This document shows, piece by piece, positions 32,536-40,109 of a stretch of 64,000 nucleotides of DNA (position 1 is its first letter; every line of letters starts with the position of its first letter). Location of the stretch: NCBI RefSeq assembly GCF_027019125.1, contig NZ_JALUXE010000024.1:1-64000 (forward strand). Direction: 5' to 3'. The stretch is from Roseovarius sp. GTDB lineage: Bacteria; Pseudomonadota; Alphaproteobacteria; Rhodobacterales; Rhodobacteraceae. A program made the position numbers and the translations under genes. Below the pieces are notes generated by a model that searched no databases, had not been told where the DNA came from, and saw only the letters and a program-made list of their open reading frames with translations.

Positions 32536-34082
32536 TGGCGTTGCCCCCGCTTCTGGATCGCGGACGCGGGCGCGGCCTTGCCCTTGTTGCCGCGCTGACC
32601 CTGGTGCAGGGCGCGGCGGCCGGGGCCGCCGCCTTTGCCACCCGCGCGCTGTTCGAAGGGATGCACAGCGGCGGCCCGCTGTCGCTGACCGGCCTGACCG
32701 TGCTTGCAGGGGCTGGGGCTATGATCGCCGTCACCCGCATCGCCGCACGATACCTGGGCGAAAGCATCGGTCAGGACTATGCCCGCCAGATCAGGGCGGC
32801 CCTGTTCGAGCATGCGGCACGCATGCCCGCAAGCGCCGTGGCAGAGCGGCGCGCCGGCTATATGTCGCTGCGCTTTGTCGGCGACATGACGGCCTTTCGC
32901 AACTGGGTGGGCTTGGGTCTGCCGCGGCTTGTCGCGGGGTCCGTGCTGATCCCGGCGATGCTTGTCACCCTCTGGCTCCTTGACCCGATCTTTGCCCTGG
33001 CCGTGGTGCCGGTTTTCGGGATCACTCTGCTTGCCATCGCGCTTGGGGGTTTGCGGCTGATCCCGTTGCAGCGCCGTCTGCGGGTGCGGCGCGCCCGGAT
33101 CGCAGCCGACATGGCCGAGCGGATGCCGCTGGCACCACGGCTGGACCGCCTGGGCCGACGCGGCAAGGAACTGGCCCAGCTGGACAAGCGCACAGAGGCG
33201 ATGATCCGTGCCGCCCTGCGCCATCGCCTGAGTGCCGAAACCCTCAACGCCCTGCCCGATCTCGCGGCGGGGATTGCCGCGGCGCTGGTCATTCTGACGG
33301 GGCACCGCGCGGGGCTGGGACCAGGCAACATTGCCGCTGCGCTGGCCGTTCTCGGCCTCTTGCTGTCGCCCCTGCGCGATCTGGGGGGGGTCTGGAACCA
33401 TCGGGCCGCCTTTCGGGCCGCCGCGATCAAGGCGCATGCCGCGCTGTCGCGACAGAAACGCGATCTCTACCGGGCTGGTCAGGGTCTGCCAAAAGGGCCG
33501 GTCGATGTCACGTTCGAGGATGTGCCCCTGCCATCCGGGCAGATCTTGACCCTGCACACCAAGGGCGGAACAGAAGCCTATCTGGCCATTGACGAGTTCG
33601 ATGCGCAGGCTGTCCGCGACATGCTGCTTGGGCTCGATACGCCAACTGCGGGGCGGATACTGCTGTCCGGCGTTGACCTGCGCGATCTGAGCCGCGGCAG
33701 CCTGCGCCGCAATGTGCAGTGCCTCAGCGCGACCCCCGAGCTTTTGCAAGGGTCCTTGCGCCGCGCCCTCTTGATGGGGTGTGACCATCGCCCGGAGGAG
33801 GAAACGCTAGAGCACCTAGCGCGCGACCTGGGGCTCGGCCCCCTGCTCGACCGGCTGGGGGGATTGAGCGGAACCGTTCTGGAGGGCGGCAAGAACCTGA
33901 CCCACACCGAGCGTCTTGCGCTCAGCCTTGCCCGTGTCCGGCTTGCGCAACCCAAGCTGCTCTTGCTGGCACCCGAGGTCGATGAGAGCACCCGGGTGCG
34001 ATTGCCCAGTCACCTGCGCAAGCGGAACACGACCGTCATCCAGCTTGGCAGCGCGCGGCAGGCGAGATCCAGTGCAGCCTGA
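32535..34082 (+). CDS. ABC half-exporter-like protein with eroded ATPase motifs
   Basis: A 515-aa protein. Residues 1-300 have six hydrophobic segments like an ABC-exporter membrane domain. Residues 320-510 align with an ABC nucleotide-binding domain (TAGRILLSGVDLRDLSRGSLRRNVQ), but its catalytic motifs are gone. The Walker A position reads AIDEFDAQAV with no GxGKST, the LSGGQ signature is replaced by LTHTE, Walker B ends LLLLAPEVD instead of LLLDEP, and the switch His is absent. The frame is intact, so it is kept under selection in this form. It overlaps the upstream NTPase gene by one base. Its role is unknown. Confidence 0.75.
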   Translation: MALPPLLDRGRGRGLALVAALTLVQGAAAGAAAFATRALFEGMHSGGPLSLTGLTVLAGAGAMIAVTRIAARYLGESIGQDYARQIRAALFEHAARMPASAVAERRAGYMSLRFVGDMTAFRNWVGLGLPRLVAGSVLIPAMLVTLWLLDPIFALAVVPVFGITLLAIALGGLRLIPLQRRLRVRRARIAADMAERMPLAPRLDRLGRRGKELAQLDKRTEAMIRAALRHRLSAETLNALPDLAAGIAAALVILTGHRAGLGPGNIAAALAVLGLLLSPLRDLGGVWNHRAAFRAAAIKAHAALSRQKRDLYRAGQGLPKGPVDVTFEDVPLPSGQILTLHTKGGTEAYLAIDEFDAQAVRDMLLGLDTPTAGRILLSGVDLRDLSRGSLRRNVQCLSATPELLQGSLRRALLMGCDHRPEEETLEHLARDLGLGPLLDRLGGLSGTVLEGGKNLTHTERLALSLARVRLAQPKLLLLAPEVDESTRVRLPSHLRKRNTTVIQLGSARQARSSAA

Positions 34083-34139
34083 ACAGGCACGCGATGCATG
34101 GCAATCCGGGCATAGGGCCTGAGGACGGTGGTCTGCGCC

Positions 34140-35120
34140 CTACCGTCCTGCCTCAAGGCTCTGAGACATCGGATCCGTGGAAAACAATCGCCCAACCCCG
34201 ATGCTTCGCAGGGACTGCCCCTCCTCCCGCAAGAGGAAGAGCGCATCAAGCCCACGCTGTCGCGCAAGCGTGGCACCCGCATCCGGCCCCAGCACCATCA
34301 GTGCTGTCGCCCAGGCATCGGCCTCTGCACAGGTCCGGGCCACAACGGTGACAGAGGCGGGCGCGGCCATCAGGGGCGCGCCGCGCGTCGGGTCCATCGT
34401 GTGCGACAGACGCCGCCCCCGCACCTCGACCCAGTGGCGATAATCCCCCGAGGTGGCCACGGCGGCATCTGAAAGCGCGAGGATGGAGTGGGGCGTTCGG
34501 CGCGCACTGTCCGGCGATTCGACGGCGATGGTCCAGGCCTCCCCATCGGGCCGCAGACCAAACGCACGCATCTCGCCGTCGATCCCGACCAGGCCATCGG
34601 AAACGCCATGACCGCGCAAGACCTCAGCCAGCCGGTCGACCCCGTAACCCTTGGCAATTCCATTGAGGTCAATCGCAATGGGCGCACGCTTGCAGGCCCG
34701 CAAGCCGTCAATCTCCAGCACCTCATGCGCCGGGCATCTTCGCTCGGCCATCGCCGCGCGAATGCCCTCGGGCGTGGGCGCATCCGGTCCAAACCCCCAG
34801 GCCGTGACAGCATCGCCCATACCAATATCGAAGGCCCCACCTGAGGCCTTTCCGATGCTGAGGCCAAGGCGCAAGACCTCTGCCAGCCGCGCGGGCACCG
34901 CCACCCACTGAGCCACCGGTGCCCTGTTCAGGCGCATCAGGTCGCTCTCCGACTTCCAGGTCGACATCTGCCTATCCACCTCATCGACCGCCGCCTGCAG
35001 TGCGGCCTTGATCGCGCCCGTGTCGGAACCGGGTTCCATGAAGAACAGCGCCGACCACCGCGTGCCCATCGTTGCACCGTTGAGCGCTACGCGCCCGCGC
35101 TCAGTAAACGTCTTCGACAT
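34140..35120 (-). CDS. apbE: FAD:protein FMN transferase (ApbE)
   Basis: A 326-aa ApbE-family enzyme: GATMGTRWS at the N-terminus, DIGMGDAVTAWGFGPD, IDLNGIAKGYGVDRLAEVL, and HTMDPTRGAPL with the metal-binding Asp. It transfers FMN from FAD onto Thr/Ser of extracytosolic proteins. No clear signal peptide is visible at this start (35120), so either export uses an unusual N-terminus or the enzyme acts close to the membrane. It overlaps the PepSY-reductase gene by 20 bp, and the next gene upstream (DUF2271) carries a candidate FMN-attachment motif. Confidence 0.92.
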   Translation of the reverse strand: MSKTFTERGRVALNGATMGTRWSALFFMEPGSDTGAIKAALQAAVDEVDRQMSTWKSESDLMRLNRAPVAQWVAVPARLAEVLRLGLSIGKASGGAFDIGMGDAVTAWGFGPDAPTPEGIRAAMAERRCPAHEVLEIDGLRACKRAPIAIDLNGIAKGYGVDRLAEVLRGHGVSDGLVGIDGEMRAFGLRPDGEAWTIAVESPDSARRTPHSILALSDAAVATSGDYRHWVEVRGRRLSHTMDPTRGAPLMAAPASVTVVARTCAEADAWATALMVLGPDAGATLARQRGLDALFLLREEGQSLRSIGVGRLFSTDPMSQSLEAGR

Positions 35121-37308
35121 ACCGCCCCTCCGCCTTGAGCATCGCAGGCGAAAGCCCGGCTGGCGCCAGAATGTCAGCCAACGCATCGGCCACACCCGCC
35201 GCCATGTCGCGCCCGCCACAGACCATCACGCGGGCTCCGTCGCAGATGAGGCGCACAACCTCGGCGGCGTCACCGCGCAACGCGTCCTGCACATAACGGG
35301 GCCGCGCCGAGCGCGAGACCGCCGTAACCAGCCGCGTCAGCCGCCGCTGTGCCTGCCAAAGAGGCATCTCTTCGTCATAGAGCAAATCGCTGTCGGGATG
35401 GCGCAGGCCAAAGAACAGGTGAATGGGCCGATGGCGGGCATTACCACGCACGAACCCTGCCAATGGGGCGATGCCGGTGCCCGCACCAATCAGGATCAGC
35501 GGCGCGCGGTCCCGCCCAGCGTGAAAACCGGGATTGGGGCGTGGAAACGCGCGCACCGTGTCCCCCGGCTCCAACGCCGCGAGTTGACCGGAACAAAGGC
35601 CACCGGGCTGTTTCTTCACGACAATCTCGAGAAATCCATCGCGGCGCGCAGAGGCAAGCGAATAGAGCCGAGGCAGCGCGCTGCCCTCAGGCAGAATGCC
35701 GATCAGATCGCCAGCCTCGAACCGGGCAAAGCCGCCCCCGGTCAGCCATTGCCAGAGCGTGAGCTTCGGCAGGGCAAACCGCAGGATCGCGGTTGGTGCC
35801 TGAACCTCGGCACCGTAATCCCGGCGAGACACGAGCGTCAGCGTCTCGGTGTGCGGCAGCACAGGCTGATGCGCCATGTCGAGGTCGCACCCCAGAACCT
35901 CGCCTAGCGCGCGGCCCCAGCGGGCGAAATCCTGCGGCGACTGGCGATCGACCGTATCCAGCGGCACAAGTTGGGCCCAACCCTGTGCCAGGGCCACCGC
36001 GGCGACCTCTTCAGCATAGGCGCAATAGGCCGGAAAGGTCCGGTCGCCAAAGCCAACCACGGCCAGCGGAATGCGGCGGGCAGTTTCGGCCTTTCGCAAC
36101 CGCTCAAGAAACCCGGTGGCAGAGGTCGGTGCCGCCCCGTCGCCATAGGTCGCGGCAAGCAGAATGATCCTCTCGGCGGCATCATAGCGCTCTGGAGCAA
36201 AGCCTGACATCGCGCCGACATGAACGCGGTGCCCGGCCCGTTTCAGCGCGGCCTGCAATGTCGCGGCAAAGCCCCAGGTGCTGCCCCCCTCGCTGCCGAC
36301 CAAGACGATCGTATCGGCGCGTGCCATCGACATGTTGCCCCGTATCCGAGGCCGCCCACGTCGCCCGGCAAGCCAGACCCAAACGCCCGTCACGCCCATC
36401 ACCGGCACCCCAAGCGCCAAGAGGCCAAGGATCAGCCCCAGCACCGCTGCACCCTGTCCGGTGTGCAGCATGACAAGGGTATCCGACACACGCGCCCATC
36501 CGGCCAGGTCCGCCCACCCCAAAAGCGCGCCCGTGCCCTGATCAAGATACCCGGTGCCCTGATCCGTCCGCAGCGTGTAGACATCCGTCGCATCGCCCGG
36601 GAAGGGAAAATTCAATTCGCGAAGAGCGCTCACAGGCGTCTGGTTCAGAACCGGGATACGGGCCAATGCGACCCCGGTCTCTCCGCTCACCTCTGCCGGC
36701 ATGGCAAGCGCGGGATCACTGTCCGGAAGCAGATCAAAGGTCGAGGCCGCCATCCAGAGGGCCGTGCTGGACGACAGGACAAGGCCGATCACCGCAATGC
36801 GCGCGACTTCTACATGGAAACGATGGGCGCGCGGCCCGCGCAACCGCGCAAACCAGTTCCGCCAGCCCCCCACCCGGCGCATGACCAGCACCCCGCCCGA
36901 GGCCGAAAGAACCAAGAGCGCCGCTGCCCCTATCGCCATGGTGATGCGACCGGCATCCCCCAGGAACAGCGAACGGTGCAGGTTGGTGAGCCAACGCTGG
37001 ACCTGGCTTGGATCGGCCGCGGCCACGCCCTGCCCGGTCGCGGGGTCGATCACGGCGGCACCGGGCGCGCCCTGATCGAACCAATAGGCCGTTATCCTCC
37101 CCGAAGGCGCGCGCCGGATCTGTTCGACACCCGGATAGACGGCCTGAATACGATCCGCCAGGCGCGCAACCGTCAGCCGTGTCTCTGCCTGCGGTGCGGT
37201 CAAACGCTCGGCCGCAGGAAAGACCGACAGCGCCGCGCCGCTCAGGGAGAGGATGCAAACGAGCGCCAAGGCCAACAGACCCGGCCAGCGGTGGAATGCG
37301 CGGATCAT
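35101..37308 (-). CDS. PepSY-associated membrane flavoreductase (flavodoxin + FNR fusion)
   Basis: A 735-aa protein. Residues 1-330 hold PepSY-TM segments, including HRWPGLLALALVCILSLSG, TNLHRSLFLGDAGRITMAIGAAALLVL and GVPVMGVTGVWVW. Next comes a flavodoxin-like domain (TIVLVGSEGGSTWGFAA near 340). The C-terminal ferredoxin-NADP reductase domain has PRLYSLASA for FAD, LIGAGTGIAPLAGFVRG for NAD(P)H and the terminal KAEGRYVEDVY. It resembles sulfite/cytochrome-P450 reductase-type fusions. It likely moves electrons from cytosolic NAD(P)H across the membrane to flavinylated partners. The start is 37308; 37323 is a GTG with less support. Confidence 0.9.
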   Translation of the reverse strand: MIRAFHRWPGLLALALVCILSLSGAALSVFPAAERLTAPQAETRLTVARLADRIQAVYPGVEQIRRAPSGRITAYWFDQGAPGAAVIDPATGQGVAAADPSQVQRWLTNLHRSLFLGDAGRITMAIGAAALLVLSASGGVLVMRRVGGWRNWFARLRGPRAHRFHVEVARIAVIGLVLSSSTALWMAASTFDLLPDSDPALAMPAEVSGETGVALARIPVLNQTPVSALRELNFPFPGDATDVYTLRTDQGTGYLDQGTGALLGWADLAGWARVSDTLVMLHTGQGAAVLGLILGLLALGVPVMGVTGVWVWLAGRRGRPRIRGNMSMARADTIVLVGSEGGSTWGFAATLQAALKRAGHRVHVGAMSGFAPERYDAAERIILLAATYGDGAAPTSATGFLERLRKAETARRIPLAVVGFGDRTFPAYCAYAEEVAAVALAQGWAQLVPLDTVDRQSPQDFARWGRALGEVLGCDLDMAHQPVLPHTETLTLVSRRDYGAEVQAPTAILRFALPKLTLWQWLTGGGFARFEAGDLIGILPEGSALPRLYSLASARRDGFLEIVVKKQPGGLCSGQLAALEPGDTVRAFPRPNPGFHAGRDRAPLILIGAGTGIAPLAGFVRGNARHRPIHLFFGLRHPDSDLLYDEEMPLWQAQRRLTRLVTAVSRSARPRYVQDALRGDAAEVVRLICDGARVMVCGGRDMAAGVADALADILAPAGLSPAMLKAEGRYVEDVY

Positions 37309-37319
37309 GGTCCCTGTCC

Positions 37320-37790
37320 TCACATATCGTAGGCAAAGCTGGCAACGTAGCGGCGACCCGGCACCGGCGCGCCTGCGCCCGTGGTGGTCAAGGGCACAGC
37401 CACCTCATTGGGGCTGTCGCGCATGTCCTCGACGGCCGCATCAATGTGGAGCGTATAGCCAGCGTCAAAGAGCGCATCCGCCAGATCAAGTGTGATTTCA
37501 AGCGTGCGACCCGCCCCGACGCTGGCGCCCGTGATGCCGTTGACCTGCGCCGTGTCGCCACCCGTGGCGCGATACCAGTCGCTCAGATGTTTGTAATATT
37601 TAGATTTTCCGCCTGCCATCCACAGGCTACCGGCATAGGCCCCGGACGCATCCGTGACGTAGAGCGCGAGATATGCACCATCTCCACCATAATTGGTCAG
37701 CGCCGTGGTCAGCGTCACGGGACGGGCCATGGCAATCGCGGGAAGCGTCAGCGCGGTGGTCAGGGCGAGGGTTGCGAGAAGCGATTTCAT
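37320..37790 (-). CDS. DUF2271 protein, candidate flavinylated periplasmic carrier
   Basis: A 156-aa exported protein with a signal peptide at residues 1-22, ending AMA. It belongs to DUF2271: YVTDASGAYAGSLWMAGGKSKY and LTLDLADALFDAGYTLHID-like stretches. Residues 84-90 read NGITGAS, close to the [ST]GA[ST] ApbE flavinylation consensus, with Ser90 as the candidate FMN-bearing residue. It is encoded 11 bp upstream of the PepSY reductase and near apbE, a combination described for extracytosolic flavin electron transfer. AAGGAA precedes the start. Confidence 0.88.
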   Translation of the reverse strand: MKSLLATLALTTALTLPAIAMARPVTLTTALTNYGGDGAYLALYVTDASGAYAGSLWMAGGKSKYYKHLSDWYRATGGDTAQVNGITGASVGAGRTLEITLDLADALFDAGYTLHIDAAVEDMRDSPNEVAVPLTTTGAGAPVPGRRYVASFAYDM

Positions 37791-37826
37791 CTATGAATTC
37801 CTTGTTTCAGTGTGTGACGTTCAACG

Positions 37827-37855
37827 TGCGGCGCAGCAGCTTCCGCCGCGCCGCA
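37827..37855 (-). terminator. GC-rich hairpin after the Asp-rich gene
   Basis: TGCGGCGC (37827-37834) and GCGCCGCA (37848-37855) are perfect arms around 13 bases, just past the Asp-rich gene's stop codon. There is no T-run, so it may attenuate transcription into the DUF2271 operon instead of stopping it. Confidence 0.4.
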
Positions 37856-37862
37856 GGATGGA

Positions 37863-38201
37863 TCAATTGACCTTGACTTGCGGCGGGGTGCCGGTACCGA
37901 AAAGGCCGTTCTGCGGCGGGGCGACGGTGCCGGCGGGGGCTGGATTGCGGGCACCACCGCGATCATGGTCATCGTCGTCATCATCATCGTCGTCGTCATC
38001 ATCGTCGTCCCGGTCATCACGGTCGTCGTCGTCATCACCGCTCACACGCACGAGGGGCAGCGCTTGCGTGCCCTCGTCGAAATGCGCAGCGAGCGGCCAG
38101 AGGTCCTCGCCGCCAGAGACGCGCATCGTACTCCAAGCCGGGACACCGATGGCGGCGGTCAATGCGGTCGAGGCGACAAGAAGTGTCAGGGTCTTTTTCA
38201 T
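37863..38201 (-). CDS. Exported Asp-rich low-complexity protein
   Basis: A 112-aa protein with a signal peptide (residues 1-24, cleavage near PAWS). A short ordered part is followed by a run of Asp with a few Arg/His at residues 55-80, then a Pro/Gly tail. The acidic run probably binds metal cations such as Ca or Fe in the periplasm. AAGGAG precedes the ATG at 38201. It lies between a cytochrome b gene and the DUF2271/PepSY/ApbE genes on the same strand, which suggests a shared redox or metal role. I know no named family for it. Confidence 0.7.
   Translation of the reverse strand: MKKTLTLLVASTALTAAIGVPAWSTMRVSGGEDLWPLAAHFDEGTQALPLVRVSGDDDDDRDDRDDDDDDDDDDDDDDHDRGGARNPAPAGTVAPPQNGLFGTGTPPQVKVN
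37967..38037. repeat. GAY-codon microsatellite
   Basis: About 70 bp of imperfect trinucleotide repeats (ATC/GTC on the plus strand, Asp codons GAT/GAC on the coding strand). The tract could gain or lose codons by strand slippage without a frameshift. Confidence 0.7.
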
Positions 38202-38299
38202 GGCAGGGTCTCCTTTCGTCTGCTGCACCCAAATTCGTGCGCCGACCTGAGGAAACCCTGACATCACAGCGTTTTTCGCTTCAGCTTGACGTAAGCAAG

Positions 38300-38328
38300 A
38301 AAAAGGCCCCGCAGTGGACTGCGAGGCC
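38300..38328 (-). terminator. Intrinsic terminator of the cytochrome b operon
   Basis: On the minus strand, GGCCTCGCAG and CTGCGGGGCC form a 10-bp stem with one G-T wobble and the loop TCCA. Five T residues follow. It lies 45 bp beyond the cytochrome b stop codon and upstream of the Asp-rich gene. Confidence 0.8.
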
Positions 38329-38372
38329 AGTTGCAATCTCAGGGGCGGCCAAGATTTGCTGTATGTCGCCCC

Positions 38373-39029
38373 TTAGCCAATATCATCGGGACCGGCCCCA
38401 CGTTTTTCCCCTGTGACCATCGCCCGAACAAGGTTTTCGCGGTGCCGGACCGAGGCCAACACGACACCGCCGACGTGCAGCGCCACCAACACGAGCATCA
38501 GGTTGGCCAGTGTTTCGTGGACTTCCTCCAGCACGCCTTCGGCCCCGGATTCCCTGTCGCCGTCATCATCGGCCCAGGCGGGGGCGACGATCTGTGGCAT
38601 ATCGGGCAAGAGGGCCAGACGGTCCGGTTCAGCCATGAGCCAACCGGTAAAGGCGGTGCCCGAGAGCGTCACCAGAAGGGCTATCACCATGGCTGCACCC
38701 GCCGGGTTGTGGCCAATGTAGCGCCGCTCGGTGCCGCGTGCCATGTCCCCAAGATAGGATACGAGCGCACGGGGGCCTCTCACGAATTGGGCAAACCGGG
38801 CATAGTGACTTCCGACAAAGCCCCAGATGACGCGCAGGGCGATCAGGCCAAAGACGACATACCCCGCAATTTCGTGCAGTCTGTCGAGTTCCTCGGCACT
38901 CAGCCACGCCACGGCGAAAGCTGCGACAAGGCTCCAATGAAACATCCGCACCACCGGGTCCCAGACCTTGATCCCTGCGGCTTTGCGCGTGTCGGTTTGC
39001 GCCATCGTTCGCGGGTTTGCGTCACTCAT
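38373..39029 (-). CDS. Cytochrome b561-type membrane protein
   Basis: A 218-aa cytochrome b/b6-domain protein with four membrane helices. Histidines in likely heme-ligand positions occur in RMFHWSLVAAFAVAW, LHEIAGYVVFGLIALRVIWGFVG, and the late EEVHETLANLMLVLVALHVGG. It would carry electrons between the quinone pool and periplasmic partners. It overlaps the upstream PepSY gene by 8 bp and starts at 39029. The pairing with a PepSY protein and a two-component system is common in proteobacteria. Confidence 0.88.
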   Translation of the reverse strand: MSDANPRTMAQTDTRKAAGIKVWDPVVRMFHWSLVAAFAVAWLSAEELDRLHEIAGYVVFGLIALRVIWGFVGSHYARFAQFVRGPRALVSYLGDMARGTERRYIGHNPAGAAMVIALLVTLSGTAFTGWLMAEPDRLALLPDMPQIVAPAWADDDGDRESGAEGVLEEVHETLANLMLVLVALHVGGVVLASVRHRENLVRAMVTGEKRGAGPDDIG

Positions 39030-39303
39030 CGTCTTCATCCTCATATTCGACCTCGATCACCTCGAGCGTCGCCGGATGGACCGTCACTTCGATCCGTCGG
39101 CCAGTCGCGTCGCGGCCATGGATCTCGTAGCAACCATCGTCGATCTTGATGCGGCGCACGGTCCAACCCTTCTCCTCGGCCATCTGGGCCACGGCATCGC
39201 GCGGTTTCCAATCGGCCATCGGCACAAAACAGTCATCGTCCGCCAACGCGGCACCAGCCGGAAACACCGCGAGAAATCCCAGAATTGTCACGGTCTTCTT
39301 CAT
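39022..39303 (-). CDS. Periplasmic PepSY domain protein
   Basis: A 93-aa protein with a signal peptide (residues 1-21, ending ALA) and one PepSY domain: WKPRDAVAQMAEEKGWTVRRIKIDDGCYEI, then TVHPATLEVIEVE. Its tail is acidic. PepSY domains may hold proteins or ligands at the membrane. It is first in the PepSY-cytochrome b pair and lies divergent from the two-component system, which may control it. AAGGAG precedes the start. Confidence 0.88.
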   Translation of the reverse strand: MKKTVTILGFLAVFPAGAALADDDCFVPMADWKPRDAVAQMAEEKGWTVRRIKIDDGCYEIHGRDATGRRIEVTVHPATLEVIEVEYEDEDDE

Positions 39304-39449
39304 GGGCCAAACTCCTTTTTGCGGCTAACGTGACAGCAACGATGCGCGACAAAGCTGACAGGAGCCTGAAGCGACGAGGCCGCGCACGTCAGGTTTGCGT
39401 CATACAGGCCTGCGAGAAGCCGGGACGGGGCAGAAAGGAAACAACACCC

Positions 39450-40109
39450 ATGCGCATCCTGTTGATCGAGGACGACACGGTTCTTGGTGCCGCAGTGCGC
39501 GACCAGATCGCGGGCGATGGTCAGTCTGTCGATTGGGTCACGCGGCTTGATGCCGCGAATGACGCACAGCGCAGCACGGCCTATGATCTGATCCTGCTCG
39601 ACCTCATGCTGCCCGACGGGCGCGGCATCGGCTTTCTCAAGAGTTTGCGCGCACGGGGTGACGTGACGCCGGTCATCATCCTGACCGCGCTGGACCAGAT
39701 TTCCGACCGGATCGAGGGGTTGAACGCAGGGGCTGACGATTATCTGGTCAAACCCTTTGATTTGGCAGAACTATCCGCGCGTATCGGGTCCGTCGCGCGG
39801 CGCTATAGCGGCAACCCGAATCCGGTCGTCACCCACGGCCCGCTCGACATCGACCTTGCGGCGCGCAGCGTGCACCGTGATGGCAAGCCGGTCCAGCTGA
39901 CCGCGCGGGAATGGGCGCTGTTCGAAGCGCTGCTTGCACGGCCCGGCCAGCTTTTGTCCAAGGCACAGCTGGAAGAAAAGCTCTACAGCTTCGACGCCGA
40001 GGTGGAAAGCAACACGATCGAAGTCCATGTCAGTCGCCTGCGCAAAAAGCTTGGTGCCGCCATCATCGAGACCGAACGCGGTATGGGTTACCGCTTGGGC
40101 AAAGCATGA
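39450..40109 (+). CDS. OmpR-family response regulator
   Basis: A 219-aa regulator. The receiver domain has EDD near residue 7, the phospho-acceptor Asp in LILLDLMLPDGRG near 51, TALDQ, and VKPFD near 101. The C-terminal winged helix ends SNTIEVHVSRLRKKLG and ETERGMGYRLGKA. The ATG at 39450 follows AAAGGAA. It overlaps the histidine kinase gene by 4 bp. It is divergent from the PepSY/cytochrome b genes, as in QseBC/PmrAB-like arrangements. Confidence 0.93.
   Translation: MRILLIEDDTVLGAAVRDQIAGDGQSVDWVTRLDAANDAQRSTAYDLILLDLMLPDGRGIGFLKSLRARGDVTPVIILTALDQISDRIEGLNAGADDYLVKPFDLAELSARIGSVARRYSGNPNPVVTHGPLDIDLAARSVHRDGKPVQLTAREWALFEALLARPGQLLSKAQLEEKLYSFDAEVESNTIEVHVSRLRKKLGAAIIETERGMGYRLGKA

Noticed and set aside
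32136..33788. 550-codon open frame on the minus strand
   Set aside because: Shadow of the P-loop NTPase and ABC-like genes; low-complexity Gln/Gly/Arg content and no motif.
37967..38037. Short repeats that might suggest a CRISPR array
   Set aside because: The repeats are trinucleotides coding for Asp in one frame; there are no spacers of regular length and no cas genes.
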